Counted from the first letter of the stretch, positions 41,455 to 52,709 are shown. The stretch: DNA of 64,000 nucleotides from Otatea glauca (GCA_036346275.1 CM070720.1:5371278-5435277); one strand, 5' to 3'. Notes: generated by a model not told the origin, from the letters alone. Numbers and translations are program-made.

Positions 41455-42356
41455 CGATGGTAATGGTGGCCCGATCCTCCGACAGGTAGTACTAAATCGA
41501 TTGGAGGAGAACTCGACATTGATGATCCGGCATCCAATCAGAACTGATTCGAACCCTGCAATCGCTACACCACGGCTCCGTTGGTATCAACCACGCACAA
41601 ACAAGGTTGACCTCGCCAAGAAGGCTTATCCCTGCATGTGAATTGAGAACACAAGCAAGAACGTAGAAGGTGCAATCTAAAATTGCAAATAATATTAAGC
41701 ACAGGAGTTGGGGTTCCACAATCCGATGAACGGCGAAAAACTGACGAAGTGTCTAGTTGTAATCTAAGCAAAACCCATCTATTCTAGCAACGGATACTGA
41801 ATATATATGAGGAAGAGGGAAACGGAGGCGGCCAAGGGGATAGCCGTGCAACCCTAGGTTGTTCAAGGCCTTTGGGCCCAAGTGGAGCTGGCGTAGCACC
41901 TGCCAGATCCTGTTTTTCAAATTGATTTGACGATTCCTGTCGATCCATAAGGAGTTTGGATGTGAAACCACTTCCCGTGGAAAGCTCTCATCGTGAGCAT
42001 CTCCGTAGAGTCTATGAACGCCTCAATTGGACTTCGTATGACCCAGATATGGTCATTTTATTGACATACTGTCCTGAGGCTCTAAACCGAAGTTGGAGTC
42101 CGACTTGGGCTCGACTTTGAGACCAAGTAGACTTAGGCTTTGAGGGATGACGTCTAGGTAAGTTTGTGATGCTTCTCCCATATTCCTAAGCTACAAAACA
42201 TCACAAGAATTTAGTAGCAATCCATCCAAAAAAACGTGAACAACGAGGAATGAGTTCACCTGGTGGTTTAATTGTCGCGCGCGTGCTCTTGTAATTGGTC
42301 TTTGTATATCTTGAGGAGTCATGTTGCGCAAATCCGAAGGAGTGATGCCCTCATCA
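41455..42356 (-). repeat. 3' LTR of CRM-like element
   Basis: 902 bp; on the minus strand TGATGAGGGCATCACTCC to CCATTACCATCG (last base mutated from A). The PPT AGAGAGGGAGGA is at 42357-42368 just before it. A TATATATTCAG box reads near 41800-41810. The first 55 codons of the LTR are the end of the pol frame. Confidence 0.85.
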
Positions 42357-43411
42357 TCCTCCCTCTCTTGAATTCGAGTCGTCCTTGACTCAAGCTCATT
42401 TTCCTCTACCAAGTATGGCTTCAAATTTGAAATGTTAAATGTGGGACTAACCCCAAAATCTGTAGGTAGATCCAATTTGTGTGCATTGTCATTGATTTTC
42501 TCAATTATGTTAAACGGACCATCAGCTCTAGGCATCAACTTTGATTTTATTAATTCTGGAAACCTATCCTTTGTCAAATGCAACCAAACCAAATCACCCG
42601 GTTCAAATTTTATTTCTTTCCTACCTTTACTTCCAGCAATCCTATACTTATAAGTCATGTGCTCTATATTCTCGTTAGTTGTTTCATGCAACTTAAGAAT
42701 AAATTCAGCACGCTTCTTAGCATCCAAATTAAGTTTTTCAGAAGTGGGCAAACGTAGTAAGTCAATAGGAGCATAGGGATTAAAGTCGTACACTACCTGA
42801 AACGGACTTACATTGGTGATGGAGTGTTTCGACCTATTGTAAGCAAACTCAATATGTGATAAATACTCTTCCCACATCTTCAAATTCTTCTTTAAAACAG
42901 CCCGCAACATGGTGGATAATGTGCGGTTAACGACCTCTATTTGTCCATCAGTTTGGGGATGACATGTAGTAGAAAACAGCAACTTCGTCCCCAGTTTGTT
43001 CCAAAGTGACCTCCAAAAGTGACTAAAAAACTTTGCATCATGATCCGAGACAATAGTATTAGGCACTCCATGTAGTCGAATGATTTCCCTGAAAAACAAA
43101 TCAGCTATGTTTGTAGCATCATCGCTCTTGTGACAAGGTATAAAATGTACCATTTTAGATAAACGATCCACAACAACAAATATGCTATCCCTTCCCCTCT
43201 TTGTCCTAGGCAACTCTAAAACAAAATTCAAAGAAATATCCTCCCAAGGTATGCTAGGAACAAGAAGAGGCATGTAAAGACCATGTGGATTTAAGCGAGA
43301 CTTAGCTTTATTGCAAGTAGTGCAGCGTGACACGTAGCGCTCGACGTTGCGTCTGATCTTTTGGTCAAAAGAAGTGGGTGGCCAGCATATCTTCAGTGTT
43401 CTTTGCTCCAA
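42191..43411 (-). CDS. CRM-like integrase with LTR-encoded C-terminus
   Basis: A 406-codon open frame. The HHCC end CTTCNKAKSRLNPHGLYMPL-type zinc region (VERYVSRCTTCNKAKSRL) leads to the core DSIFVVVDRLSKMVHFIPC (first Asp), HGVPNTIVSDHDAKFFS (second Asp) and HPQTDGQIEVVNRTL (Glu); all three catalytic residues are present. The C-terminal GPY/F-like region is KLMPRADGPFNIIEKIND and NISNLKPYL. An unusual tail EGITPSDLRNMTPQDIQRPI and RARARQLNHQVNSF then crosses the LTR border at 42356. No chromodomain is seen. It would insert cDNA. The N-terminal zinc region overlaps the previous frame with a frameshift near 43390. Confidence 0.85.
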   Translation of the reverse strand: MEQRTLKICWPPTSFDQKIRRNVERYVSRCTTCNKAKSRLNPHGLYMPLLVPSIPWEDISLNFVLELPRTKRGRDSIFVVVDRLSKMVHFIPCHKSDDATNIADLFFREIIRLHGVPNTIVSDHDAKFFSHFWRSLWNKLGTKLLFSTTCHPQTDGQIEVVNRTLSTMLRAVLKKNLKMWEEYLSHIEFAYNRSKHSITNVSPFQVVYDFNPYAPIDLLRLPTSEKLNLDAKKRAEFILKLHETTNENIEHMTYKYRIAGSKGRKEIKFEPGDLVWLHLTKDRFPELIKSKLMPRADGPFNIIEKINDNAHKLDLPTDFGVSPTFNISNLKPYLVEENELESRTTRIQEREDDEGITPSDLRNMTPQDIQRPITRARARQLNHQVNSFLVVHVFLDGLLLNSCDVL

Positions 43412-44183
43412 AATGTGCCATCAAACATCCTCCATGCGCCTCCTGCAACAACAAAAGACGAACGGAGCTAGCTAGAATGCATAGCTTGTTAGCACGATAG
43501 AGCAAACCATCATTCAGCACGTATTTATTCCATGTTTTCCCTTCTTTACAATGTTCATGCACTTCTTTAAAGTCCAAATCAGCAGCATATATGTCCTTAA
43601 TGGTCTCTAAACCAAAAATCTTATGATCAAGTTGAGATAACATGGTATAATGCCTAGAAAGCGCATTAGCAATCACATTGTCCTTTCCTTTCTTATGTTT
43701 TATAACATATGGAAATGACTCAATATATTCTACCCATTTAGCATGTTGTTTATTCAGTTTAGCTTGACTTCTAATATGTTTTAGCGATTCATGATCAGAA
43801 TGTATAACAAATTCTTTGGGCCATAGATAATGTTGCCAAGTTTCAAGCACACAAAGTAAAGCATACAATTCTTTATCATAGGTAGAATAATTGAGACTTG
43901 GCCCACTTAATTTCTCACTGAAATAAGCAACTGGTTTACCTTCTTGAATTAGCACACCTCTAATTCCAATTTCGCTAGCATCACATTGTAGCTCAAAAGT
44001 CTTACTGAAATCTGTGAGTTGGAGCAATGGAGCGTGGGTGTGAGCTTTTCTTTCAACAACTTGAATGCTTTTTCTTGTACAGGTCCCCATTTGAAAGCTA
44101 CTACTTTCTTTGTCAACTTGTTCAACGGGCAGCAATGGTGCTGAAATCCCGCACAAAACGCCAATAGAACCCCGCAAGACCAT
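43365..44183 (-). pseudogene. CRM-like RNase H and integrase zinc region start
   Basis: LQLTDFSKTFELQCDASEIG opens RNase H (first Asp in CDAS), followed by LIQEGKPVAYFSEKL, LYALLCVLETWQHYLWPKEF and IHSDHESLKHI. Then VIKHKKGKDNVIANALSRHY leads to the start of the integrase zinc finger HGGCLMAHFGAKNTEDMLA. The frame is open over 272 codons but its first 60 codons are out of frame with RT. Confidence 0.8.
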
Positions 44184-45059
44184 GCAAGCTTCTCACCTGT
44201 CTGACAGTCTCAGGGGTTGGCCATCTCTTTATGGCTTCAATTTTTGCTCCATCCACCTCTATTCCCTGTGGAGTAACAATATAGCCAAGAAACGAGACTC
44301 GATCCGTGCAAAAGGTGCACTTTTCGAGGTTACCATACAACAACGTGCATCTCTCAAAGCTTGAAAAACAGCATGTAGATGATCAAAGTATAGTTCATGT
44401 GACTTGCTGTAAATCAAGATATCATCAAAATAAACCACAACAAATCTTCCAATGAACACACGTAAAACTTCGTTCATCAATCGTATGAAAGTACTAGGTT
44501 CATTAGTTAACCCAAAAGGCATCACTAACCACTTATACAAGCCAAACTTAGTTTTAAATGCACTCTTCAATTCATCTCCAAGTTTCATTCTAATTTGGTG
44601 GTATCCACTTCGCAAGTCAATTTTAGTGAAATTTATAGAACCACTCAACTCATCAAGCATGTCATCTAGGCTAGGGATAGGATGATGATATCTTATGGTA
44701 ATATTATTGATGGCTTTACAATCAACACACATACGCCAATAACCGTCTTTCTTAGGAACCAAGATTACGGGAACAGCACAAGGACTAAGGCTTTCTCGTA
44801 CGTACCCACGGTCCAAAAGGTCTTGGACTTGTCACTGAATTTCCTTAGTCTCCTCTGGGTTGGTTCTATATGCAGCACGATTTGGCAAGGTCACTCTCGG
44901 GATCAAATCAATTTGATGCTCAATCCCTCGAATAGGTGGTAATCCTAGGGGTATCTTAGTTGGAAAGACATCCATGTACTCCTGCAAAAGGTTAGAAACA
45001 GAAGAAGGCAAAGAGCTAGATATATCCTCAAGTGAAACTAAAGCTTCTTTGCATATCAA
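44122..45059 (-). pseudogene. CRM-like reverse transcriptase, broken
   Basis: LLQEYMDVFPTKIPLGLPPI and IEHQIDLIPRVTLPNRAAYR precede a TGA (near 44832) where relatives have Gln or Cys. RT then reads SLSPCAVPVILVPKKDGYWR, KIDLRSGYHQIRMKLGDE, MPFGLTNEPSTFIRLMNEVL and the catalytic YFDDILIYS. A frameshift near 44340 moves to YGNLEKCTFCTDRVSFLGYI and SLHGLAGFYWRFVRDFSTIA. It copies RNA to DNA when intact. Confidence 0.85.
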
Positions 45060-45238
45060 AGCATAGGATGGCAGCTCATCTTAATAATTGCAGCAAGATC
45101 AGATTTTGTAGCAAGCATAACACCACCTTGCAATGTAATTCCCTCTAACTTAGAACTAGGTGCTTTCTTGTCTTTCTTTGGTGGAAAAATGTTCTTAGCT
45201 ACATGCTGATTTTCAGATTCTAATGCACTCTTTTTATT
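45060..45238 (-). pseudogene. CRM-like protease-RT linker, frameshifted
   Basis: A short stretch with the family's Lys/Asn-rich linker in broken frames (ESENQHVAKNIFPPKKDKK-like coding on the minus strand). It connects the protease frame, ended at 45239, to RT. Confidence 0.5.
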
Positions 45239-46636
45239 CTAATTTTGAGCTCTCTCTTTATCACATTGCACAATTTTAGCAGGTGTCATAAGAAGTAAAG
45301 TGATTTTCTTTCCTTTGTGCAGAAGAGTGTATTTATTACTTATACCATGATGAGTTGCATCAGTATCAAATTCCCATGGACGGCCTAATAAAAGTGAACA
45401 TGCTTGCATAGGCACTATATCAAAATCAGCAAAATCATGGTATGTTCCAATGGAAAAATGCACTCTCGCAGTTTGTGTTACCTTCACCTTATCACTATTG
45501 TTGAACAATTGAATATGGTATGGATGAGGATGTGCACGTGTGGTCAAGCAAAGTTTCTTGACCAGATCTGAAATCACCAAGTTATTGCAGCTTCTACCGT
45601 CAATTATCACACGAACACGACGGTCTTGGACGATGACATAAATTAGAAACAAAATATGGCGTTGTAGGTTCTCCACTTGCTCCAATTGAGCGCTCAACAC
45701 TCGTTGCACAATTATGGTCCTATAATTCTCCATGGCAGTGGTCCCTAAAATCTCCTCACCATTACCATCCATCTCATGGTCATCTTCATTATCTGCAAGG
45801 TTAGCTGCAAGAGCATATTCATCCTCAACATCACTAGCACTAATGTACCTACCTTCTTCTGTGGCGATGTATGCTCGCTGACTTGGACAATCCTTCATGA
45901 CATGTCCCATTCCCTTACAACGATGGCACACAATGCAAGTCGTATGACCCGTGGAAGCAACCGATGAAGAGCTCTTTGTTGGTGCCTGCACAGTAGTAGA
46001 TTTACTCACCTTGGGTGCACATGATGGTGGTGGCGGTGCTGCTGAGTGCGCCCTACTCATGGAGGGGGCAGCAGGCCGATTAGTAGGAGACGGGGTTGAT
46101 TTGGCTTGCCCCAGCATCGATTTTGGTGTAGATGCACTGCCGTAGTTGCTTCTTGACCTTCGTTGTCTTCCCTGCAATTCTTTTTCTACCAACATAGCAA
46201 GCTGAAACAATCTATTGATATTATTATATTGTTTGTAATCCACTATGTCGTGAATTTCACAACGTAAACCTCCATAAACACGAGCCATCTTATCGTCTTC
46301 ATCCTCAAATACCTCACAACGCAACATGCCTATTTGTAGCTCTTGATAGTACTCCTCTATAGATTTATTACCTTGATTTAAGCATTGCAATTTCTTACGT
46401 AAATCACATTTATAAGAAGGAGCAATGAATGTATTACGCATAGCTCGCTTTAATGTAGCCCATGTATCAGGTTGTAGTCCAGAATTTACTATTTCGTTCC
46501 ACCACATAATAGCAAAATCTTTGAACTCACTAGTAGCTTGTCTGACTCTATGTACTTCAGGAACTAAATGGGAGTTAAAATTTTGTTCAACAATTATTTC
46601 CCAATCTAAATAAATTTCAGCATCATATGCACCCAA
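45239..46636 (-). CDS. CRM-like gag and protease
   Basis: A 465-codon open frame. The gag domain is YDAEIYLDWEIIVEQNFNSH, FKDFAIMWWNEIVNSGLQPD and MRNTFIAPSYKCDLRKKLQC, with RLFQLAMLVEKELQGRQR. A Ser/Pro/Ala linker and the CCHC knuckle CHRCKGMGHVMKDCPSQR follow, then an acidic stretch. The protease reads VRVIIDGRSCNNLVISDLVK, where GG of the active-site region is GR, and MQACSLLLGRPWEFD. It ends at a TAA where the linker should continue. The gag N-terminus lies upstream in another frame (46843-47049). Confidence 0.8.
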   Translation of the reverse strand: MGAYDAEIYLDWEIIVEQNFNSHLVPEVHRVRQATSEFKDFAIMWWNEIVNSGLQPDTWATLKRAMRNTFIAPSYKCDLRKKLQCLNQGNKSIEEYYQELQIGMLRCEVFEDEDDKMARVYGGLRCEIHDIVDYKQYNNINRLFQLAMLVEKELQGRQRRSRSNYGSASTPKSMLGQAKSTPSPTNRPAAPSMSRAHSAAPPPPSCAPKVSKSTTVQAPTKSSSSVASTGHTTCIVCHRCKGMGHVMKDCPSQRAYIATEEGRYISASDVEDEYALAANLADNEDDHEMDGNGEEILGTTAMENYRTIIVQRVLSAQLEQVENLQRHILFLIYVIVQDRRVRVIIDGRSCNNLVISDLVKKLCLTTRAHPHPYHIQLFNNSDKVKVTQTARVHFSIGTYHDFADFDIVPMQACSLLLGRPWEFDTDATHHGISNKYTLLHKGKKITLLLMTPAKIVQCDKERAQN

Positions 46637-47049
46637 AAAGATGGTATGGTAAATTTGACTTAAGAGAAAGGATCATCATATCCACGACCATTGAGCAGAT
46701 TAAAATTATTACATCCCATACCATGACAGTTGTGATTCAGGCGTCGTTGTTGTTGTACATCCTATGCAGCGGCATGAGCAACGAAGGCGTCGTGGTCTTC
46801 TCCGCTCTCTTCATCTCCTGCGATAGACTCTTCATGCTCTCTTCAAGCCCCATTGAGAGGTGGTCGTTTCTCAAAGTTCTCCATCCTTGTGAGCAAATTG
46901 GCAATGCTTCGCTCTATTCTCTCCAATCTATGCTCATTATCTCGACCGATCTTTGCAATGTTTTCATTGATGCCATTTAGCGTGTTCTTAAACTTGTTTC
47001 TCAGTATACACTCCTCTCCATCCACAGCTTCGGCTTGTGAACCTGTCAT
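46637..47049 (-). pseudogene. CRM-like gag N-terminus, broken
   Basis: Starts ATG at 47049 (MTGSQAEAVDGEECILRNKF), with the helical block ENIAKIGRDNEHRLERIERS and IANLLTRMENFEKRP. The frame then ends early and the following acidic part and FNLLNGRGYDDPF are in other frames. The intact equivalent start is at 52710 in the second CRM-like copy. Confidence 0.7.
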
Positions 47050-48304
47050 TGTTAGTAGAGGACAAAAGACAACACAAGAGTATTATCCCTATCACTAACT
47101 AGGTGGTGGAAGGTGAAATCACTCACTCTCAAGCGTCTTAGCACGCTCTTACAAATGTTCTTATCGAAACAGTGGTGGTACAACCGGTGGCTAGTTCATG
47201 ATACCATGACTAGAGCATGAGTGAGGCGATTGCAAAGGAGAAACTGAACTAATAAGGATTATGTGGAGCTCGGAAAGCAATATTTAGTAGCAAGGAAAAA
47301 GTAATATCGAAATCAGATTTGCAAGCTGAATAAAAGTCCAACGTACTTGTCACAGTTACTGGCCTAAACGTGTTCCTAGAATTAGTTCAACCTAGCAAGG
47401 GATATATCAAAGCACATAGGACTCAAAGGATGCAAGCAATTCTGATTATCTTCTTCTTTTTCCCTCTTTATGCTTCTTTTCTTCTCTTTGATTTTTTTTA
47501 TTTTTTTTCAGTGCGGTTCTTCTTCTTTTTTTTGCACTTGCCTTTTTTCACTTTTCCTTCTTTTAGCTCAATGGCAAAATAAAAATCTCACATTTTGGAA
47601 CGAGAGAGATCGTTAAACAGATGACCGAAAATTTGGTAAAAACAGCACAGCAAACTTCTGGGGTCCAGAACTTGGTCTTAGAGGCCGATTTTGAGGGTGA
47701 AAAATTGCACAGGTTCAAAGACGTGTGGAATTTTTGGATGCGTGTCGTCATCCTCTTCGAAACAAAAAAAGTACGCCCCAACCGGAGTTCGTACGCAAAA
47801 GTTATGGCTGTTTTACTGAACACTGCACAATCTAGAATTGCCTGTGACTTCATTTCTTCCTTTCGGTTAGGGCTAAAATAGCAATAGGATCGTGAGTGAA
47901 CAAGGGTGGCCAGCGGTGGAGGGCAATTGACACAAGGCAGCTCGTGACCTGATATAAGGCGTGCGAAGCGAAAAAATATAATGCAGAGCGGCAGCAAGAG
48001 CAAACCCAGTAGAATTCAGATTGGTTCTGGGGTTGGCGGTGGTGGAATGACTATCGGTGCAAAAGCAAGAACTAGGGTAACAGAAAGGGACCACTAGAAA
48101 CTAGGATCATGACCTTAAACTAGCAACAAGACGATGATGATGGACACAAATTCAACAAACCGAAACTGAAATGAAAATTGCAAAGGTACAAGGGGTTGTA
48201 GGACACGGGAATCGATGATGAAATTTTTGTGGGGAAATTTTTCTGGACTCTTGGACGATGGGAAAATAAAATTGTGGATACAAGAATTACCAATGGGCAA
48301 CCGA
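47050..48304 (-). other. 5' leader of CRM-like element
   Basis: About 1.25 kb between PBS and gag, without a supported ORF. It aligns with 51485-52709 in the other copy, including TGCTTGCATCCTTTGAGTCC and GGAACACGTTTAGGCCAG on the element strand. Confidence 0.6.
47448..47570. repeat. Polypyrimidine tract in CRM-like leader
   Basis: About 120 bp of T/C-rich sequence (TTCTTCTTTTTCCCTCTTTA and TTTTTTTATTTTTTTTC). On the element's own strand it is purine-rich. The sister element has the same tract at 52240-52340 in its leader. Confidence 0.6.
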
Positions 48305-48317
48305 GGCTCTGATACCA
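48305..48317 (-). other. Primer binding site of CRM-like element
   Basis: The minus strand reads TGGTATCAGAGCC, an exact initiator-Met tRNA complement, 2 bp from the 5' LTR end. Confidence 0.85.
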
Positions 48318-48319
48318 CT

Positions 48320-49223
48320 TGATGGGAACGGTGGCCCGATCTTCCGACAGGTAGTACAAAATCGATTGGTGGAGAACTCGACGTTGACGATCCGGCTTCC
48401 AATCAGAACAGATTCAAACCCTGCAATTGCTACACCACGGCTCCGTTGGTTATCAATAACGCACAAAAAACGGTTGACCTCGCCAAGAAGGCTTATCCCT
48501 GCATGCGAATCGAGAACACAAGCAAGAACGTTGAAGATGCAATATGAAATTACGAATAATATTAAGCACACAACTTGGGGTTTCACAAACCGATGAACGG
48601 TGAAAAACTGACAAAGTGTCTAGTTGTAATCAAAGCAAAACCCATCTATTCTAGCGATGGCTACTGAATATATATGAGGAAGAGGGCAAGGGAGGCGGCC
48701 AAGGGGATGGCTGTGCAACCCTAGGTCGTACAAGGACTTTGGGCCCAAGTGGAGGTGGCGCAGCACCTGGCAGATTTCGTTTTCCATATTTATTTGATTA
48801 TTCCCGTCAATCCAGAAGGATTTTGGATGTGAAACCAATTCCATTGGAAAGCTCTCATCGTGGGCTTCTCCGTAGAGTCCAAGAACACCTAAATTGTACT
48901 TCGTATGATCCAGATATGGTCGTTTAATTGACTTGTTGTCTTGAGGCTCCGAACCAAAGTTGGAGTCCAACTTGAGCTCGACTTTGAGACCAAGTAGACT
49001 TACGCTTTGAGGGATGACGTCCAGGTAAGCTTGTGATGCTTCTCCCTTATTGCTAAGCAATAAAACATCACAAGAATTTGGTAGCAATCCATCCAAGAAA
49101 ACATGAACAGCGAGGAATGAATTCACCTAGTGGTTTAATTGTCGCGTGCGTGCTCTTGTAATTGGTCTTTGTATATCTTGAGAAGTCGTGTTGTGCACAT
49201 CCGAAGGAGTGATGTCCTCATCA
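48320..49223 (-). repeat. 5' LTR of CRM-like element
   Basis: 904 bp, TGATGAGGACATCACTCC to CCACCGTTCCCATCA on the minus strand, with TSD CCATG beyond it. A TATATATTCAG box reads near 48665-48676. Confidence 0.85.
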
Positions 49224-49228
49224 CCATG

Positions 49229-49985
49229 GATGAGGAACGTTATTCCCCCTAAACTTCTTGGAAGTAGGTTGTGGAAAAGACCCACCTCCCTTACCAAAAC
49301 TCCTCTTTTGCCCACCACCTGAAGCTACAAAAACTCTAGAATCACCAGGTGTTTTCTTATCCCTAGTGAGCTCCAACCTTTCCAGAAAGAACTTCGGGTA
49401 GAATTTCGCCCGAAACTGCTCAACGAAGCCCTCCCAAGTGACTGGACTATGGGTGGGGGTCCTAGCAGAAAGCACCCCCCTTCCACCAGATGTCTGCTTG
49501 GCCTTTCAGCGAAAAGGCCACAAAGCGAGGCATCTGCTGAGAAGTCATCTCCAGAGCTCCAACCTGCCTTTCCATGTAGTGCAACTAGTCCGCTGCCTAA
49601 ACCGGTGTGCCTGTACAATCAAAGTTGTCAAGACAGAGGGACATCCACTCCCTGAGACTCATCCTTGGCTTCGACACAACTATAGCAACTGCAGGAGCAA
49701 CAGTAATAACAGCTGCACGAGAAACCACAATTGTAGGAGCTGCTCGAACCTGCTGGTAGAGCCCTGGACTTCTCGTTGCAAAGCCTGCAATAAGGCCACA
49801 GTTGTGGCCTCTACTCCTGTAGAAGACTGCCCAACAAAAGCAACTCCCTAGACTAGCTCCTTGTTGTTGAGCGATTCGCTTCCCTCAATGACTGACTCAT
49901 CAACCTTCTCTGATGGATGTCCATGACATCCACCATGACCACAGCCTCCATAGCCATGACGACCACGATCTCTGCCCCTTGGCAT
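49229..49985 (-). pseudogene. Tekay/Del-like gag, broken and truncated
   Basis: Start ATG at 49985 (MPRGRDRGRHGYGGCGHGGC), a Gly/Arg-rich N-terminus. The frame is lost and the gag domain reappears as SPVTWEGFVEQFRAKFYPKF and FLERLELT, then a Lys/Gly-rich region GGGQKRSFGKGGGSFPQP ending NNVPHPW. There the CRM-like element inserted. Several stops lie between. The PBS-like sequence TTGGTATCAAAGCG (50273-50286, minus strand) and an LTR end lie upstream. Confidence 0.7.
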
Positions 49986-50286
49986 AGCTACACCCCAAAA
50001 TAAACACATTAATACCAATAGATCATACATAAGCAATACATCATGCATCATCATACTCACATTCATCATCATAACTCAAATGAAACATTTAAGCGCAATG
50101 TAATGATTTACCATACCCTTCCTACTATGCACAGTGACAAATTTTAAGGTTAATTTTTCCTATGGCAAGATTTTAAAGAATAAACATAAGCCATGTTGCT
50201 AATTCTCCAAGTCAAAATTTTAGTTCACTATAGCATAATTTGCTAAATTCATGCAGTACAGACCTACAACACGCTTTGATACCAAC
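49986..50286 (-). other. Leader and PBS of Tekay-like fragment
   Basis: No gene. The minus strand has TTGGTATCAAAGCG one base from the LTR end, a near match to the initiator-Met complement. Confidence 0.6.
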
Positions 50287-50459
50287 TGTAACACCTCGGC
50301 ACCACACGTGACCTGAATGTTAACTCATCATGACTTTAATCTTATATTTAACTAATATCAACTAAAATTTTAGCAACAACACATATTCATTTCTAGACAC
50401 TAAGCAACAAATACAAGGTGTTTTCAACAAGTAATGGCAATGAGGATAACAACAACAAC
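50287..50459 (-). repeat. Partial LTR of Tekay-like element
   Basis: The minus strand ends GGTGCCGAGGTGTTACA. Only about 170 bp remains before the CRM-like LTR starts at 50460. Sequence differs from the 12517 and 59281 LTRs, so it is another family of that lineage. Confidence 0.65.
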
Positions 50460-51469
50460 TGATGAGGACATTAATCCTTTGGATACGCGCATACATCAAG
50501 GTCCTATGACAAGAGCTTGTGCACATAAATTAAATCATGAGGTGAGCTCGTTTCTCGTTGTTCATAATAATGATATTAAGGATGGGATGCTACTAAATAT
50601 TTGTGATGTTTTACTACTTAGGAACATGGGAGAAGCACCACCAGGATAGTTGCAAGCACTCAGTTTGTTGGCACAATTCAAATTGACGCAAAGTCGAACC
50701 AGCGACCTCTACTCCAAGTTGGCGCACTTTCCGAAGGGCACCATCACCCCCACACAACCACATCCCAAGCTGGACTCCACCCTTGCCATGCCAAATCAAG
50801 CCGAACTCCAAGTCATCCACAATTCGGTCTTTGTGTTTTGTTTGGAGTCAGCAGACATCACTACATTAAAATGGGCATATCTCCCTCATACGAAGTCCAA
50901 TTGAGGAGTTATTGTGCTTGTTAGAAAAAACGACGAGGTATTTCTAATGGATCTAGTCCCAGCCACAGATTCATTACTAATCATTTGGAATCATTGAAAC
51001 AATATGTCGTGTTGCTATTTTGAGCAGTTTTGGGCCTTGTAAGCGTGTGGGGCTCCTGGCCCAGGATGTGTGCTCCCTCCTAGTCACACACAACCCTAGC
51101 CATCGTCTCCCTCTCATATATTCAGTAGCCACCACTTTAGACACTTGGGTTTTGCTTAGAGTACAAGTAGACACTCTATTAGTTTTTCGCCTTAGATCGG
51201 TTTGTGGAACCCCAACTCATGGCTTTAATATTATTCGCAATTTCAGATTGCACCTTCTATGTTCTTGCTTGTGTTCTCGATTCGCATGCAAGGATTAGCC
51301 TTCTTATCAAGGTCAATCGTGTTTGTGCGTGGTTGATAAACAACGGAGCAATGGTGTAGAGATTGCAGGGTTTGGATCAGTTCTGATTGGAAACCGGATA
51401 GTCAACGGCGAGTTCTCCATCAATCGATTTACTACTACCTATTAGAAGATCGGGCCACCGTTTGAATCA
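50460..51469 (+). repeat. 5' LTR of second CRM-like element
   Basis: 1010 bp, TGATGAGGACATTAATCC to GCCACCGTTTGAATCA. The first part encodes the pol tail (GPMTRACAHKLNHEVSSFLV at 50500-50560), the same LTR-encoded C-terminus as in the minus-strand copy. A TATATTCAG box is near 51116. Confidence 0.85.
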
Positions 51470-51471
51470 AG

Positions 51472-51484
51472 TGGTATCAGAGCC
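51472..51484 (+). other. Primer binding site of second CRM-like element
   Basis: TGGTATCAGAGCC, exact initiator-Met tRNA complement, 2 bp after the LTR. Confidence 0.85.
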
Positions 51485-52709
51485 ACGGTTGCCCAATAGG
51501 TAATTCTTGTATCCCCACTTTTGTTTTGCCATCGTCCTAGAGTCCTAAAAAATTGCCCCACAAAAAGTTTATCATCAATTCCGCTGTCCTATGACCCCTT
51601 GTGCCTTTGCAATTTTCATTTTCAATTTCGCTTTATTGAATTCGTGTCCAGCGTCATCGTCTTGTTGCTGGTTTGAAGTCATGATCCTAGTTTCTAGTTG
51701 TCCACTTATGTTGCCCTAGTTCTTATTATTCACCGTGAGTCATCCCGCCATCTCCAACCTCTAAAACCAAACCGAGTCCTACTCGGTTTGCCCCTGCCAA
51801 CCCCTTGCGTTATATATCCCGCTCAACAAGCCCTAGATAGGTCACAAGCCACCTTGTGTCAATTGCCCTGCACCACTAGCCTCTAATTTTTCACCCATGA
51901 TCCTATTGCTAGCTTAGCCCTAACCGAATGGATGAAATGAAGCCCAAGGCAATTCTAGATTGCACAGTGTTCAGTAAAACGGGCATAATTTTTGCATATG
52001 GACTCCGATTGGGGCATACTTTTTTTCGAAGAGGATGATGAGGCGCATGTGAAAAAACATAGTTCCTTAGACTAGTGCAATTTTTTACCCTCAAAATCGG
52101 CCTGTAAGACTGAGTTCCAAGCCCCAAAAGTTCGCTGTGCTGTTTTTGCCGATTTTTCGGTCATCACTTTAACGTTTTCTCTCGTTGCAAAACGTGAGAT
52201 TTTTGTTTTGCCTTTGAGTTAAAAGAAACAAAAGGGAAAAAGGTAAGTGCAAAAAAAAAAGAAAAAAAGAAAGAGCCTCACTAAAAAAATCAGAGAGAAG
52301 AAAAGAAGCAAAAAGAGAGAAAAAAGAAGATAATCATAATTGCTTGCATCCTTTGAGTCCTTTGTACTTTCATATATCCCTTGCTTGGTTGAACTAGTTC
52401 TAGGAACACGTTTAGGCCAGCAACTGTGACAAGTACGTTGGACATTTATTCATCTTTGCTAATCTAATTTCGATATTGCTTACTCTTTGCTACCTAACAT
52501 TGCCTTCCGAGCTCCACATACTTCTTATCAATTCAGGTTCTCCTTTGCAATCACCTCACTCACGCTCCAGTCACAGTATTACGAACCAGCCACCGGTTGT
52601 ACCACCCGTTGCTTTGGTAAGAACATTTGTTAGTGAGTGATTCCACCTTCCACCACATAGTTAGTTGATAGGGATAAACTCTTGTGTTGTCTTTTGTCTT
52701 CTACTAACA
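51485..52709 (+). other. 5' leader of second CRM-like element
   Basis: About 1.2 kb without a supported ORF. A purine-rich tract lies at 52240-52340 (AAAAAAAAAAGAAAAAAAGA, GAGAGAAGAAAAGAAGC), the counterpart of 47448-47570. Both sit upstream of gag. Confidence 0.6.

Larger units (their letters stand above)
41455..49223 (-). mobile_element. CRM-like chromovirus, full length, TSD CCATG
   Basis: 7.77 kb with both LTRs (5' 48320-49223, 3' 41455-42356), PBS, PPT and all coding domains in order gag-PR-RT-RNase H-IN. CCATG is at 41450-41454 and 49224-49228. The end of pol is encoded by the 3' LTR, a property known from CRM-type centromeric retrotransposons. The protein lacks an obvious chromodomain. 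Several stops and frameshifts make it inactive. LTR differences are clearly more numerous than in the Tat-like element, so it is older. Confidence 0.9.
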
